Below the pieces are notes generated by a model that made no database searches, had not been told where the DNA came from, and saw only the letters and a program-made list of their open reading frames with translations. Made by a program: the position numbers and the translations under genes. Below are positions 48,003-60,614 of a DNA stretch of 64,000 bases, piece after piece. The stretch spans positions 1-64,000 of the forward strand of contig NW_026516699.1 in NCBI RefSeq assembly GCF_025766255.1. Direction: 5' to 3'. This stretch comes from Zychaea mexicana. Taxonomy: Eukaryota > Mucoromycota > Mucoromycetes > Mucorales > Lichtheimiaceae. Position 1 is the stretch's first letter. Every line of letters starts with the position of its first letter.

Positions 48003-48500
48003 TTATTTACCAAAAAGTTTGGCCAATGGACTCTTCTTTTCCGTATCCTTTGTAGCGCCTAATGACGACACCAATCGAGCGTAATAATTAGGGTTGCTTG
48101 CTGGTGACAGAATTTTATCGGACAACGGATACTGTTCACGAAGAAAAACAATATCACCACAAGAAAAGAAGGATAATAGCCCTTTAGCGAAAAACGTACT
48201 ACTCATTTTTCTTTGGCGTTTTTCAGCCAGTAATGACAAGCATTCAGCGGTATGAAAATATACCTTATTTTTGTATTCATTGTTGAGCAGCTTTTCCAAT
48301 GCTTCCAACTGACTTTGGGCATCTTTTACGTTGAATGGTACACTGTCGTCTTCCAATGGTCGTCGAAAAGTCTCTTCGACGCGTTGTGCCAACACTTGTT
48401 TCATGTCGCGGTTGGGTCGTACCTTATCAGCAGGCCAGTCTCGTACTAGCCGAAGGTAGTTGCGATATAGTGTGTGGATTTCAGCGCGTGCTGCTGACAT
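48003..48500 (-). CDS. CBP6: Cytochrome b translation/complex III assembly factor Cbp6/UQCC2
   Basis: Two exons, 48500-48264 and 48131-48003, giving 121 aa, close to human UQCC2 (126 aa). Residues 10-40 (LYRNYLRLVRDWPADKVRPNRDMKQVLAQRVEETFR) match the UQCC2 N-terminal helix region (WP-D then RD-xxxLxxRV). After splicing, NNEYKNK-YPLSDKIL followed by NPNYYARLVSSL and a terminal LFGK match the C-terminal half of yeast Cbp6 (NNKF..Y..GDK, NPQYY.RL, LFGK). The protein binds the mitochondrial ribosome exit and newly made cytochrome b with Cbp3/UQCC1. The intron is 132 bases, a multiple of three and free of stops, so a retained form of 165 aa is possible, but the conserved junction argues for splicing. 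Confidence 0.9.
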   Translation of the reverse strand: MSAARAEIHTLYRNYLRLVRDWPADKVRPNRDMKQVLAQRVEETFRRPLEDDSVPFNVKDAQSQLEALEKLLNNEYKNKVYFHTAECLSLLAEKRQRKMSSTFFAKGLLSFFSCGDIVFLREQYPLSDKILSPASNPNYYARLVSSLGATKDTEKKSPLAKLFGK

Positions 48501-49063
48501 TTCGTAATGTTGTTGCTTGTAGAAAGATTTTATTTCGGTGCGGACAAGCCTGGGGAGGCAGCAGCGTCTCTCTTAAACCCCGCAACACCAGGGAAGTTTT
48601 GAATACTTGGATGCTTTTGATCTTTTGTGTTCTTCCTGTGATGCATGAGTTACACTGCATTAATGACGTTGTATTTCATCTATGCAGAGCTGACGCTTTT
48701 TTTTCTGTCGGTCATTGATGGTGTGATTCTACATGATACTGACCTTCTTCTGCTACTCTTATTACCGACATAGTCGCCTACAGTAATAACATTGTAACTT
48801 AGCAACATGGTAAACTAGCAACATAATAGCCCACTAGAAGTTGTTGCTGCTATATAGCAGTACCCAAAGTATTTTTGTACTAGCAGTAACTCATAGCAGC
48901 AATAGTGTCTTTTTGACACGCTGCTGTTAACTTATAATTAACAATTAAAGTTGTTGGCAAAGCAAAAGTCAGCTTCCAAAAGGTGTGTGTGTGTGTGTGT
49001 GGGGAAGAGGGGCGCTCCTTGAATCAATCTGTTCACCTAGAAAAATATACAGACACATAGTAC
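48501..49063. other. Divergent intergenic region
   Basis: Between the divergent CBP6 and PLP-homeostasis genes. Contains CAGCAA/TAGCAG-rich sequence near 48800-48910 and a (GT)n tract near 48984-49001. No gene seen. Confidence 0.5.
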
Positions 49064-50262
49064 ATGTTTGCTTTTTCTCGCCGCGCCTGCTGCTCCCGTG
49101 CATTTCTAAGACTTAATCATACCATGGCAGAACAACGTCGAGCTGACATTGTCGAAAACTTGACCAATGTCCGCAATGCTATGCAAAACGCCTCAAGTCC
49201 ACAAGAGGTAAAGTTTAAATATTCTGCATGTAGCTGCAATGTTTGGCCCAGAGCTAAGTATGTTTTGGAGATTAGACTCGATTGGTTGCCGTTAGCAAGT
49301 ACAAGCCGGCTCAAGATTTATTATACGCTTATGAAGCTGGTCAACGACATTTCGGTGAAAACTATGTATGATATCTCGTAAGAAAAAGAAGAAGCTTTGT
49401 TTGACCACGAAAGAAAAATACACTGCTGGATACATGTATATATTAATATATAGAGGCCGATCAATTCGTTGTGTTTGATGTATATAGGTTCAGGAACTTG
49501 TAGATAAAAGCGCACAGGTATGTACATTACTTTGCTGATGATACTGCGTAACTTGGTACTAGAAGAAATCGTAAATACTCATACTCTTTATTTATAAAAA
49601 AAAGCTACCGAAAGATATACAATGGCACTTTATCGGCCATCTGCAAAGCAACAAGGCCAAGACCGTCGTTAGCATTCCCAATCTCTATGTGGTCGAAACA
49701 GTAGATAATATTAAGAAAGCCAATACATTGAACAAGGCGTGCGACGGATTACGTCCAGATCCATTACGCGTGTATGTGCAGGTCAACACAAGCAATGAAG
49801 AAGGTTAGTTCATATCAGGACATTTTGCCCTCATATTCTATGATGCTTACAATTTCTCAATTTGTTCAGCCAAAAGTGGTGTAGCTCCTGCAGATTGTGT
49901 AAAGGTATGCCAACATATCATCGATTCGTGTCCACGACTCGAGTTATCTGGATTGATGACTATTGGCATGTTTGGCCGTGATCCAAGTGAAGAGAACCCC
50001 GATTTCAAGGTATGAATGTGCAATGTTGTATAGATATAAATCGTGAAATGTGGTGTACTTTCAACTGATAGTCAAGTTTATGGTCTTATAGTGCTTGGCA
50101 GAATGCAAAAACCAAGTCGAGCAAGCATTGCCGGGCAAGACATTGGAACTGAGCATGGGTATGTCAGAAGACTATGTACAAGCCATGCGTGCTGGTTCGA
50201 CCAATGTGCGCGTCGGAAGAACCATTTTTGGTGAACGTGAACGACCTCAAAAGAAAGAGTAA
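49064..50262 (+). CDS. Pyridoxal-phosphate homeostasis protein (YggS/PLPBP family)
   Basis: Six exons: 49064-49207, 49276-49365, 49488-49517, 49605-49803, 49870-50009 and 50092-50262; 257 aa. Exon 3 is a 30-base microexon ([10 protein letters not shown]). The fold is an alanine-racemase-like TIM barrel binding [15 protein letters not shown] carries the PLP-binding Lys, followed by [54 protein letters not shown] and [28 protein letters not shown], the family signature. It buffers free PLP and affects amino-acid and vitamin B6 balance. The first 20 residues ([20 protein letters not shown]) look like a mitochondrial presequence; a second Met at residue 21 (MAEQRR) could start a cytosolic form, so dual localisation is plausible. 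Confidence 0.95.
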
Positions 50263-50458
50263 TTAGATATATAAATTTGTATTTGGAAAGAAAAAAAATG
50301 GAAATGATACACAAAAGAATAGAAAAGAATGATATGCAAGGGTAAGAGAGTTTGTGAGTGGGTGCGGGTGTGTTTTTTCTAGTTAAGCTAAAATAGTACG
50401 TAATATTATTATAATTTTCTGATTTTTTTTGAGCGGAAAGGGGAAAAGAGAGTGGCAC

Positions 50459-53400
50459 TTATTCACCATATTTATGTAATGGTGATGCGGGATAATATTG
50501 TTGTGGCGCACCAACGAATGATTGATGGGTGCCAGCATACGACGGTGGTGCCACAAGCGAGGGCGTACTGCCTGTGCCTGATGGTTGCATATATGACATG
50601 TGTGACGCATTTGTTGCTGGCGGCATGTACGATTGATGCGTACCTGGACCTGCTGGCATGCCAGACATATACTGAGGCGCCATGAACGACTGATGTGAGG
50701 CTGCTGGATCAATGTACGACTGATGTGATGACATGGTAGTTGAAGCTGGCGGGCCAATGTACGACATATTGCTCGATGCGACATACTGGCCTGGCGCCGT
50801 GGATTGATGTGGTTGCGGCGGGGGTGGTTGCTGGCCATTGTTATAGTGGTAGCCACTGCCGGTACTGTAAAAACTGTATCCTGACCGTGCCGAGCCTTTG
50901 GATCCGACCGATGCATTATCATTGAAATCGTCGTGCATGAACAGGCCCTCTTCATACTGATCCCAGGTCATCATGGGGATGGTTCGCGGATCAAACTTGC
51001 CTTCCTCGGCCATGACTTTCTTCTTCTGGCCCTTTTCGCCCATGACCACACGCGTGTTACCCCACGAGAAGTCGTCAAAGTGCCAATACGAATAAACAGG
51101 AATAAAGAACGAAAAGACCGGGATGGCGAAGATGGAAACAATCATCCACATGATGTGTTCCCACTTGCGATGCAAAATAAAGATAACCGCTTGCAAGCCG
51201 TACACACCGGCAATTGTGATGATGGACATGACGGGCACCGTACTCGTGGACGTAGCCAAGGTATAGATCAGGTAAATCAAGTAGCCGACGATCGCAGGTT
51301 GCACAAGGGTGCTGATCAGATCAAGCATGACGACGAAACGCATGGAAAAGCAGCAGAAACCACACAATTGAGGCAAGTAAACCAGTTCACCGAGGTTGTG
51401 GATAGTCGAATTGATCCATCGACGACGCTGCGACAAGAGCACAGACCACTGGTCGGGGGCGTTTGTTTCACACTTGGCATCGGGCGTGAACTTGGTCTTG
51501 TAGTTCGCGAAATGCTTGAGCACCAAAGTCGTCAGGTATCGATCCTCACCAAGGAACAGCAAGTTCTTTTTGTGCAGCGTATCGACCTTGTTGACTTGGT
51601 AGTCTTCGATCAACTGGTTCGCAATCAGCAGCGGGATGTTTTTACTGGGTGATCGGACACGGTACATACAGAAACAGCCGGGCAAACAGGTGACGGTGCC
51701 AAAGAGGGACTCGAATGCTTTGATCAGGTAGTGAGAAATGAAGTATTCGTAGACTTGAATCATCGTCACCCAGGTATCCTTGGCGTTGGACAACAGCGTT
51801 TCGCCACACAGACCAATGATTTTGGCGTCATGCACAAAACAAGAGACCATCCGGTTAAGACCATCCTTGCTCACCTCGGTATCGGCATCCACCATCAGCA
51901 CAAACTCGTAGAAACTTGGATTGACACCGATGACATTCTTGATTTGATGATAGATTTCCAGCTCCATAGGCGTCATGGGGGTCATGAAATGGACCTTGTT
52001 CAAGAAGCGCATCAGAATAAGCTGGGAATCACGCTTGCCTCGGTTGCCAGGCTTCTGTCGTTCGGATGGCTTGCCGACCTTGACAACAACAATGTATGGC
52101 ACCACATGGCCGCGTATCTCGTACAAGCCCGAGTAAACCTTGGCCATGTTGTGTTGCTTGGAACCTTCGCCTACCGAAAGGAACGACAGCGGTTCGGGGT
52201 CGACGTGCGGATCCACACCAAGAATATCCAGAACGATACGTGGTGTAGGACGGTCGTTGCCGCCACCGACAATCATACCGTCACAGATCAAAAACATTAG
52301 TTTGCGCTTGTCATCATAATCCAAGGTCGAGATCGAATCGATCGTCTTGCGCAGGGATTCTTCATCTTCGGTGTAACAAGGCACCTGGCAGATAACAAAC
52401 TTGTCATGGACTTCGGGATCACGTCTCGTACCAAACTGCAAAGCGGCCAAGAATTTAAAAACGATTACTGCACAGAGCAAGACCGTGACAATTAGCAGCA
52501 AATACTCGGCAAAGATACAACGCGCAGAGTTCCGGTTGTCGACCGTGCCGGCATAAAACAGGTTGCGCAGACAGACTTTTTGCTTGTACTTGATGTCCGG
52601 ATCCATGTCCATAGCTTGCCATTGTTCCGTGATATCCGTGCCAGATTGTGTCCGGAACAAGTTCACGACAGACTCGTCCATGAAATCCAGATCAACGTCA
52701 CCCGGAGCTTGCTGGCCTTCAGGTGCTCTCGCTGTACGTCCTCCCAAGGTGTACACGGTCAAGTCGTAGATTTCGCCCTCCAAAATAGCCCATTTGCGGG
52801 TCGTTTTGAAGCCGTTCATATCTGTTGGATTGTTTGCCTGGTTTTCCAAGTCTTTGGGTGTGTAGCCCATGTTGCCGAGCTTGTAACCCTTGCGTAGCAT
52901 GGACATTTTTTGGAAATACCAGTCCGGGCGGTAGTCGCCACTGGATATCCGGAAATCGTGATAATTGGCATTGCTGTCTGTCAGGTTGATGGTATAATCC
53001 AGTGATACGTATGGAGACACTTCTTCGGGCGTGTAGCCACGGCACAGTGCAGATACCTGGACAGGGAACAGCTGCGATGCATCCGTGCCTCCATATGCCA
53101 GGATAGCGCTCTGAGGAATCACTTCGGTGGCATAGTGGCGTGGTGCAAACTTGGTGAGGTCAAACACTTCGCCGCGGATAGAAACATACGCGTCTCCGCC
53201 AGCACTGTGCGCCTGTAGCTCTGATTGGGAATACACATCTTGATGCGGACATACAATGCGACCGAAACCGACCAAGAACCAGATAATGAAGCCGGCCATC
53301 AAGAAAATGATCATACACAGCGCCACCTTCTCACGCCATGCCATCCGAATATCTTTGCGGCGCATCTTACCACACCATTCCAAGAATTTGCTGGGTATCC

Positions 53401-56400
53401 ACCATGTCATGAACCATACGAATCCAACCCAACGTCTCCGTGCAGCCGACGGCTTTTCGTCTTCGGCTGGTTCCTCTTCTTCCACGACAGCATCAGTGGG
53501 CATCATGTGCTTCATCTCCATATACCCCGATGCACTCGATGCAAATCCATCAGAGCCGCTTTGCGACAGACCTTCGGTGTGCTGGTCGCGGTACAGTTCG
53601 TCTTCTGACAGGTAGGATCGCTGGTCGTCTGAATAGACAGACATTGTGTTCGACATGGCATGTGGCACGGGAAGTCCTGCCGCTGCTGCATTGTGGGCTG
53701 CTAGTGTGCGTCGATCGCCATATTCTGAGCCCTCTATTCACAAGTGCATAAGCTGTTTAGCATAATTGAAGCAGAATTGCGTATTATTCACACTAGAGCC
53801 TTTTGATGCTTTACCCAGGATTGTAGCATCGTCTTGCATCATGCGCTTTTCTTCCTTTAGTCGCTTCTGATCGTCTTTTTCTAGTAACCGGAGCTGGTCT
53901 TCTAGGTAACGCCATGCTGTTTCACTCAGGAATATCTAGTAGTAAGAACTTGGTTAGTCCCCATACTTCCTTCCTATAACATAGCGCGCGCGCGACAGGG
54001 AGAGAGAGAGAAAGAGAACCTTACCCGACTGTTCCCGATGGCTGCCTGAGTAGCGAACCATCCAAAAATGGCAGCTGCAGCCTCACATTGATCGCGAGGC
54101 TCCCGATCCTGCTGCACACCTGCTGCAAGCAAAGTATCGCCATAGCGTTCGCAAAACTCGTCATGAAAATACGACATGGTATAGCTTGCATGCATTCGTT
54201 CTGCAATCTGCGCCAAGCCCAGTGCACGGACCTGCGCTCTGACCCTTTGGGGGTCAAACATGTTGGGTGCACCTGCATCGCTCGGCCGCAGACAGAATAT
54301 AAACCAGGGCGTTGTTTCGTCCAAAGTCGTAAGAAGATCATCAAGCGACCCACGCAACTGAGTCAGTGCCATCGAAACCTTGTTATCATTGCTGCTGCCG
54401 CTGCTTTTTAGTTTCAATGCTGCCTTTTCTTCTTCAATCGGCTCTAACGTATTGTTCTCGTCGTCATTATTGTTGCTTTCGCTGGTCTTGTTTCGTCGTG
54501 TGGACTTTGATCTTCGCATGGAAGGCGATCGCCCTGGCTTATTGATTTGTTGTGCGTTCAAGATGGCGTCCGATTGTTTGGGATGAGTCTCGGTCTGGAT
54601 GCTGTTGTCGGCGAACAGGCCGACAATAAACGAGTTGTACGATGCAGGTTGGTCATCATTGCCGCGAAGCAAAGCAACAAAACCGGCGCTCAATGAGTCC
54701 TTGTTGTTCTCGACAAAACCGTCCGGGTTGTAGGTCACCTGGCCAGCAAAATGCTGGATCGCAAACATGCGCGCGCCTGTATCGGCTGTCTTGATTGCAA
54801 ACGAATCATGGCCGCCGTTGTACTTGCAGAACGTATCGAGCATGGCGCCATCAGTGCCGCGACTCGACGATTTGGAGTGGTGGTTTGTGATATCAAGCAG
54901 GCCGTGCTTGGGTCTTTCAATTAACTCAACGCATGCGGCATTGTTGAAGTAAGGAACGTCGGGTATATCCAGTCCGTCTTGGCGATAGTCGCCTATGTCT
55001 GTCTCGAACATTTGTCGAAGCATGTAGTTGTGCAGCCGCTCGTGTACAAAGTTGACGCAAAACTGCTCAAACGATGCTGTCGAATAGTACGTGTGCGGGC
55101 CAGGCATGTCGAGGATGCCAATCACATTATGGATTGTCTCGTTGCATAGCTTGGCGTTGATTTGTTCCACGAGCCAGCTGAATAACAGCGAGTACAGTGC
55201 TACGACCAAACTGTCTCGCTGCCCGCCGGCTTGCTCGACATCGAGAATCATTGTTGTCACATCTTTCTTGATCATGGCTGTCCTGTACGTCAAGACATTC
55301 AACAGCGCCTGTGGATCGACGCCCAAGAAGTCTGCACACAGATCCAATGTTTCTGGGTTTTTTACGAGCGGTGCTTCTTGCAAGCTGTTGCCCTGAACAA
55401 ATTGCAGGTTGCCCAAATGCAGTAGGCAGGCCAACAATTGCATGATGCGAGCCTGTTGCCGTTTGCCAATACCCAACGAGCGTAGTGCCATCTTGATCGT
55501 TTCGTAGTACGTTTCGTTTTCTGGTGTTAGTGTTGTGTCGGGTCCGTGGGATCGGTTCAGGTACGTGTATTGCGTGGCGTCGGTCAGTTGCAGGATTTGT
55601 TTTTCTTCGGCCGAGGCGCCCTCCAAGAGATAGTAGAACATGTGAAAGCTGCCTTCACCCGTAGGTCGTTTGACAACGCGTTTCTTTTCCAGCAAATAGT
55701 TGAGCGTCTTGGCGCCCGACATTCGCCCGCGTTCATTAAACTGGATTTCCGTGTATTTCCCAAACCGCGATGCGTTCCCGTTAAACGTTGTCCGTGCATG
55801 TCCGAACGCTTCTAGCACCGTCTGAGCGTTCAGCACCTGGTTTTGTAACTTGGTTTCCTTCTTGTGACAGCTGAGCGCGATCAAATGCTGCACTATAGAT
55901 TTGTATGCTTCTGTTTTTCCGCTACCCGTCTCGCCACTTTAAAGCAATCACCATTCAGCAACATTTCTTAACCGTATTTTATCTCCATAAAAGTACACAT
56001 CATGCGTCCCGAGTTCCTCCTCTCTAATTAATCTCCTCTCGCTACCATGTTTCCTCGTGCCCCCCTTGAGATACATCCTATGATGACAGTCTATCACTCT
56101 GTTTCTTCCGTACCTGAGAAAAATGGATTGATCAACACCCGTTCGGCGCATGTGCAAATACGCTTGATTCGCGATCTGGTACAAGTGCGGCGGTAATGGC
56201 TCGAGTGCCTCTGTCTGAATTTCCTTGTACTCTGCAACATACTCGGGCGATGTGTGCGATTGAAGTGTATCTTTATATGGATTCAAAGCAACGAGGATGC
56301 CGTCGTTAATGCGAGTATAGATGGTGTCATTCTCGAATCGGACCCTGAGCGTTGCCGTGATGGAGTCTTCGGTCGGCGATGAAAGCTGTGCAAGATCAGC

Positions 56401-56433
56401 TATATTTTGGGGCTTGTTTTTTGGTTTGCCCAT
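50459..56433 (-). CDS. Class V-type chitin synthase with N-terminal myosin motor domain
   Basis: Four exons: 56433-56114, 55936-54025, 53935-53815 and 53733-50459; 1875 aa. Residues 1-~740 are a myosin head: P-loop GETGSGKTEAYKS (rebuilt across the first intron), switch I NGNASRFGKYTEI, and a switch-II-like LDMPGPHTYY. A short charged helix follows. Membrane segments come next (VGFVWFMTWWIP, VALCMIIFLMAGFIIWFLVGF), then a cytochrome b5-like region (GGDAYVSIRGEVFDLTKFAPRHY). The catalytic GT2 domain runs from about 1150 to 1640, with DADTEVS, LPGCFCMYRV, GEDRYLTTL and QRRRWINST near residue 1555, then C-terminal membrane helices. It polymerises UDP-GlcNAc to chitin at sites of polarised growth, and the motor domain aids delivery or tethering. 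The usual DEK_C tail domain is missing; instead the last ~170 residues are Gly/Ser/Pro/Gln-rich with HQSY/HQSF repeats. Confidence 0.96.
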
Positions 56434-58070
56434 GAGGATATATGATGGGAAAAAAAGTACTGGTCAAAGAAAAAAAAGGGAATGGGAAGGGGTGGTGGTG
56501 GTGGGAGAGAGAGTGAGAGGATAGGTTTGGGAATAGGATGGAGAAAGGTTGCCGAGTTTGGGGGGGATGAGAGAGAAAGAGAGAGAGGACTCGGGCCGGC
56601 TCTTCTGTGGTGGTGGTGGTGGACGTTGTTGTTGTTGCGTTTAGCTTGTTTGCGTGTCTTTTTTAGTTGCCTTCTGCTTAAACAAGAAACACAGTTGCTT
56701 TTTTTGACAAGAGATTAAAATAAAACCTTCTTTCCCGTATAACGAGAGAGCGGGCACCTAAACTAAGTAATTGGTGCATGCTTCCTTTGATCTGTCTAGT
56801 GCTAACCAAAATAAGGAGAATTTTGCGCGCTGCTGTGATATACGCTGCTATGTTGTTGCTACTATTAGCATAGCTAGCAGAGCTAGTCGTTGCTCGGCCA
56901 CACGCTAAAATCAAGATATCACTAGCGTACAATAGCAAAATAGATCCATATAAAGATATATAAAAGAAAAAATATTCTCTCTTAGGCTCCCCCTACATAC
57001 TAACAGCCTGTAACCAACCAGTAGTGGTAGAAAAAGCTGCCTGTCACTCTATATATTATCTCAGCCCGCTTCTTCTTACTATATCAATATCAAGCTATTT
57101 CAAGCCATTGAACTATATCCGTTGAGCTGTTACATTCATGTGTATTTGTTATACTTTACAAAAGAGCTACAAGAACCTCCATAGTTGCTGACTTGAGATT
57201 CGTTTTCAACGCGGCAGTATTTTATCATCATCAGGCTATCAATCGTCTGATGCTGCAATAGCCTTAGTTCTTTAGGACATAATACTGATGACGATTGCAA
57301 TGTTGTGGTGGCGCTTAATAAAAGCCAACATGTCAGATGAATACTGTAGTAGTAAATGTTATATGACAGATATCCGGGTAAAATGAAAGTTGTAGACCAC
57401 GTGCTCAATATCAAGCAACTGCTCCATTTGGCATTTTGGACGTGGGGTTGCGGAGCTTTATGTACCTGTCAGTCAGTATGTGATGTGCTAGTAATCGGCG
57501 GATTTCTATATAATGCAACTTCTTCCTTTAGACAACGATTGTCGTTTTATTTCTTTTGAGCAAAATCACTTATTGCTTAAAGATATTACTGCAGACATAT
57601 CTGTCGCTGTCCTAAATTTTGAAACAATCCGCGTGTGTTATGTTCCTGAGCCTACATTATGTCTGAGTTCTTTTCCTTGTGTGCACCTGGAAGTCAGCTC
57701 TTAACTGTCCCGCAAATTTAAAGAAGCTTCTCTCTCTTTGATCTATATTACACATATACCCAACTGGGTAAAATGTGTAGCCTTTGCTTAATTTATTGCG
57801 TCTCATCCGACACCGATGATAACACAAAGTTTCGTCACCCTCACGAATAAGGTACACTATTTTCATTTATTTTTGACAGAATAAACAGGCTAATACACTA
57901 ACACCATCGTATACTACACCGTTATAACATTCTGTATATTATTTTTTTATTGCTACTGTAGATACGAACGATTGTTTCCAAGGTAGAATTAATCAGGAAT
58001 TTCTAATATTATGCGTATTAAGAGCTTCAGCATAAACACATATGGATTGGATTACAGCTCACATCAGTGT
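56434..58070. other. Intergenic, upstream of chitin synthase
   Basis: Immediately upstream of the chitin synthase start (minus strand) lies purine-rich plus-strand sequence (GGTGGTGG and GAGAGAGA runs, 56480-56640), i.e. a pyrimidine-rich leader on the coding strand. Further right the region is A/T-rich with no supported gene. Confidence 0.5.
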
Positions 58071-59863
58071 TTATTGCTGCTTTATACTTAATTTCTGAAC
58101 AATTTTTTCATCTGCAGTACTATAGTGTGCTGGCTTATGAGGCCGCCACCGCTTCTTATCTAAGCGACGCTTTTGTATTCCTCTCAATGTCGGCTCCAAG
58201 ATAAGCAAAGCGATCCAGAAAACCACATATCCAACCAGACGAAAATAATACACGTTACCCCAGACTGTCATTGTGCGTGAGAAACGCAACATTTCAAATG
58301 GAGCCGTAAGGACACATCCAACGCGAATGCTGAGGAAATGACCCGCCAAATCGTAAATCTTCTTCTATGCTCCCGGCAACGGGGTTTTGTGGATCGTCTA
58401 CTGACATGATCAGAGGACGTAAGACGCGTCGCGTCCGTCTACCGAGATCTGATAGATATTAAATGTCACAATGAACAAGTAGTATCCGGGATGAAACTCA
58501 TGCCAAATGCTCGATATGATATAACTGGCTATGAATGTCATTGTTGTATTTGCTGTCCTCTTTTGGTGTTGCCTTTAAGAGATGCATTACACACAGTGGC
58601 GCACCCAGGTGCTTGAGCTCCGGCTCCAGCAATTGGACAGGTAGCTCATGGATTCTGTCGTCTCGATGGCATACCAGTCGATGTTAATCAAGCGGTTCCA
58701 TCGATGTTTTTCTTTCCGAGTTCAGTCGTAGCCAATCCAGACAAAAATGCAGCTCCCTTCGGCAATCACCCAGATAAGGTAAAACTTGCTTCGTGTAACA
58801 AAACCTGATATTTCCAGGACCAAAAACCCAATAGCAGCATCATTATATAGAAGTTAGCGCACCCATACACATGCTTTAGAATTAGCTTATTTTATACCAC
58901 CATTTTTAAAATTGTATGGCTTAAAACTTACCTTTTGTAGAATGGCATGTTGGCCAAGAACTCATCTTCATCCAAACTATAAAATTTACACCTTGGTGCT
59001 ACAAAGCACACGACACCTCCTAAAACGACACCGAGCACACGTTTTCGAAGCGTTGGTTTGTATGGGACAGATTCTTATCGGCCGACTAATAAATAGTTAG
59101 TGAATCGGTACAGTAGTAACCCATATATTCACATGTTGGGCCCGACGAACAGTGCACCGAGAAAGCAGAGCCAGCCAAAATATTAATCAGACTTGGATAG
59201 TGGTCGAACTTCATTTGCTTGTTAAAGCTTGTAGCTGGGCCATAACGTCCGTTCGTCACAATAGAGCCAAGAAAAAACCTTGATTGTCATCACCATCAGA
59301 ACCCCGGAGTAGTCTTATTTGGCATCATCTTCATATCCGTTGAGCTGTCGATCGATGTGGCTATGTGACAAAAGTAGTAGTGTGCAGCAGAAGAGAGGGA
59401 CAGAGAAAGGATAAGTAATAAGTACACAACATGCAGAGCGGTAGAGCCATACAAACAGAACGCCCACAGGCAATATTTCATACAGAACGTTTCAACCCTT
59501 ACCTTATCCTATTGACATGTTAATCTAGCAAGTCACAAAGTTGTTGCATGGCCCAGTCTTTCCGCGATAAATCTCATAAAAGTGTATGCTAAAAGAGACA
59601 TGACACCCATATGCATCATAGTGTCAGTGTAGAATTTGGGTATATACACCGTCGTAAATGATGGCATATCTGATGGAAAACAAGTGTCTGCTGGTTGGAT
59701 TCGTAGCCGGTACTTTTTCATAGACAAAGCAAGCGGATATGTGGCAATCAGACAAACGACCAGCTTGATGTGACCGGCACTGATATCGCCGCCTAGTTTC
59801 TCTGCAAGAGATTCCTACCAACGTGGTAGTGGGAGTGGCGGTGAAAGTATTAACCATGGACAA
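58071..59863 (-). pseudogene. MBOAT lysophospholipid acyltransferase (Ale1/Lpt1-like), decayed
   Basis: Blocks in family order read down the minus strand. N-terminus (59860-59533): KLGGDISAGHIKLVVCLIATYPLAL. About 59175-59040: FGWLCFLGALFVGPN, then VAPRCKFYSLDEDEFLANMPFYKR. About 58795-58590: RSKFYLIWVIAEGSCIFV, a NRLINIDWYAIE-like motif and STWVRHCV. About 58550-58450: IISSIWHEFHPGYYLFI, containing the catalytic-type His. 58349-58071: VLTAPFEMLRFSRTMTVWGNVYYF to the C-terminus. Stops and frame shifts separate or interrupt the blocks (stop after GYD, stop after RHCV, shift before AGHFLS). The family transfers acyl groups to lysophospholipids at the ER. Some gaps could be introns, but the in-block stops show it is no longer intact. 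Confidence 0.83.
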
Positions 59864-60614
59864 TTACGTCGGAAAAAATGGGAGTAAAAGAAACAGGTTA
59901 ATATTTGGTGGCTGTTGTGGTTGAGGAAGAAAAGAGTGGGGTATGATCCCATCCTGCTCTCGTACATAACACTAAAGCGTCATTCTCCACTGTAAAGCAT
60001 GATAGCAACAATGCGGCATGCATAAGCATGTATTTGTGCTGAAGAGGTAATAGAGAAGAGAATTACAGTGGTCCCCTTTTAAGATCAATATTATAAGAAG
60101 GTTGAAACTCATGAGGGTTGGAAAAAAAGTAAGGGTGGGTTTTATAATGGAATTTCCCAGCAAAAGGATTGACACAATTGAGAGTTGAATTTATCTGAGG
60201 GTGATCTTAACGGGGGATCACTGTACATATGCATAGACATGTATTTATTTTCCTTAAAACTATTTAATTCTACACACATTAAAGTACTTGAAAGATTATG
60301 ACAGATGCCACTTCTGTCGGTCGTGTGTGCATACAGAAAAACTTAGAATCCGTGTAACAATCCACATATCTGTCAAATTGTATACGCATATACATATATA
60401 TATTTATTGTGATCGCGATGAAAATTGGAGTCAATGGTACAATTGAAATAGAAAGTCGATATAAAGCTTCAGGGTTTACAGTAAAAGGTCATACTGTAAG
60501 CAAGGGTAGAAGAGGTAAGAGAAAGAGAGGAAAGAGCAGAGTCGACGCCGCAGTTGCCTTTTCTTTTTGCTTTTTTGCTTTGTGCTTTTTGGAAGACATA
60601 CGTATACACACAAC
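59864..60614. other. Intergenic between MBOAT remnant and HP1-like gene
   Basis: A/T-rich; includes the plus-strand frame 60409-60618, which has no recognisable feature and overlaps the 3' end of the minus-strand HP1-like gene. No gene supported. Confidence 0.5.

Noticed and set aside
50933..52300. Two long plus-strand frames (239 and 189 codons) over the chitin synthase
   Set aside because: Antisense shadows; repeated QRHQ/DHQ texture without domain features.
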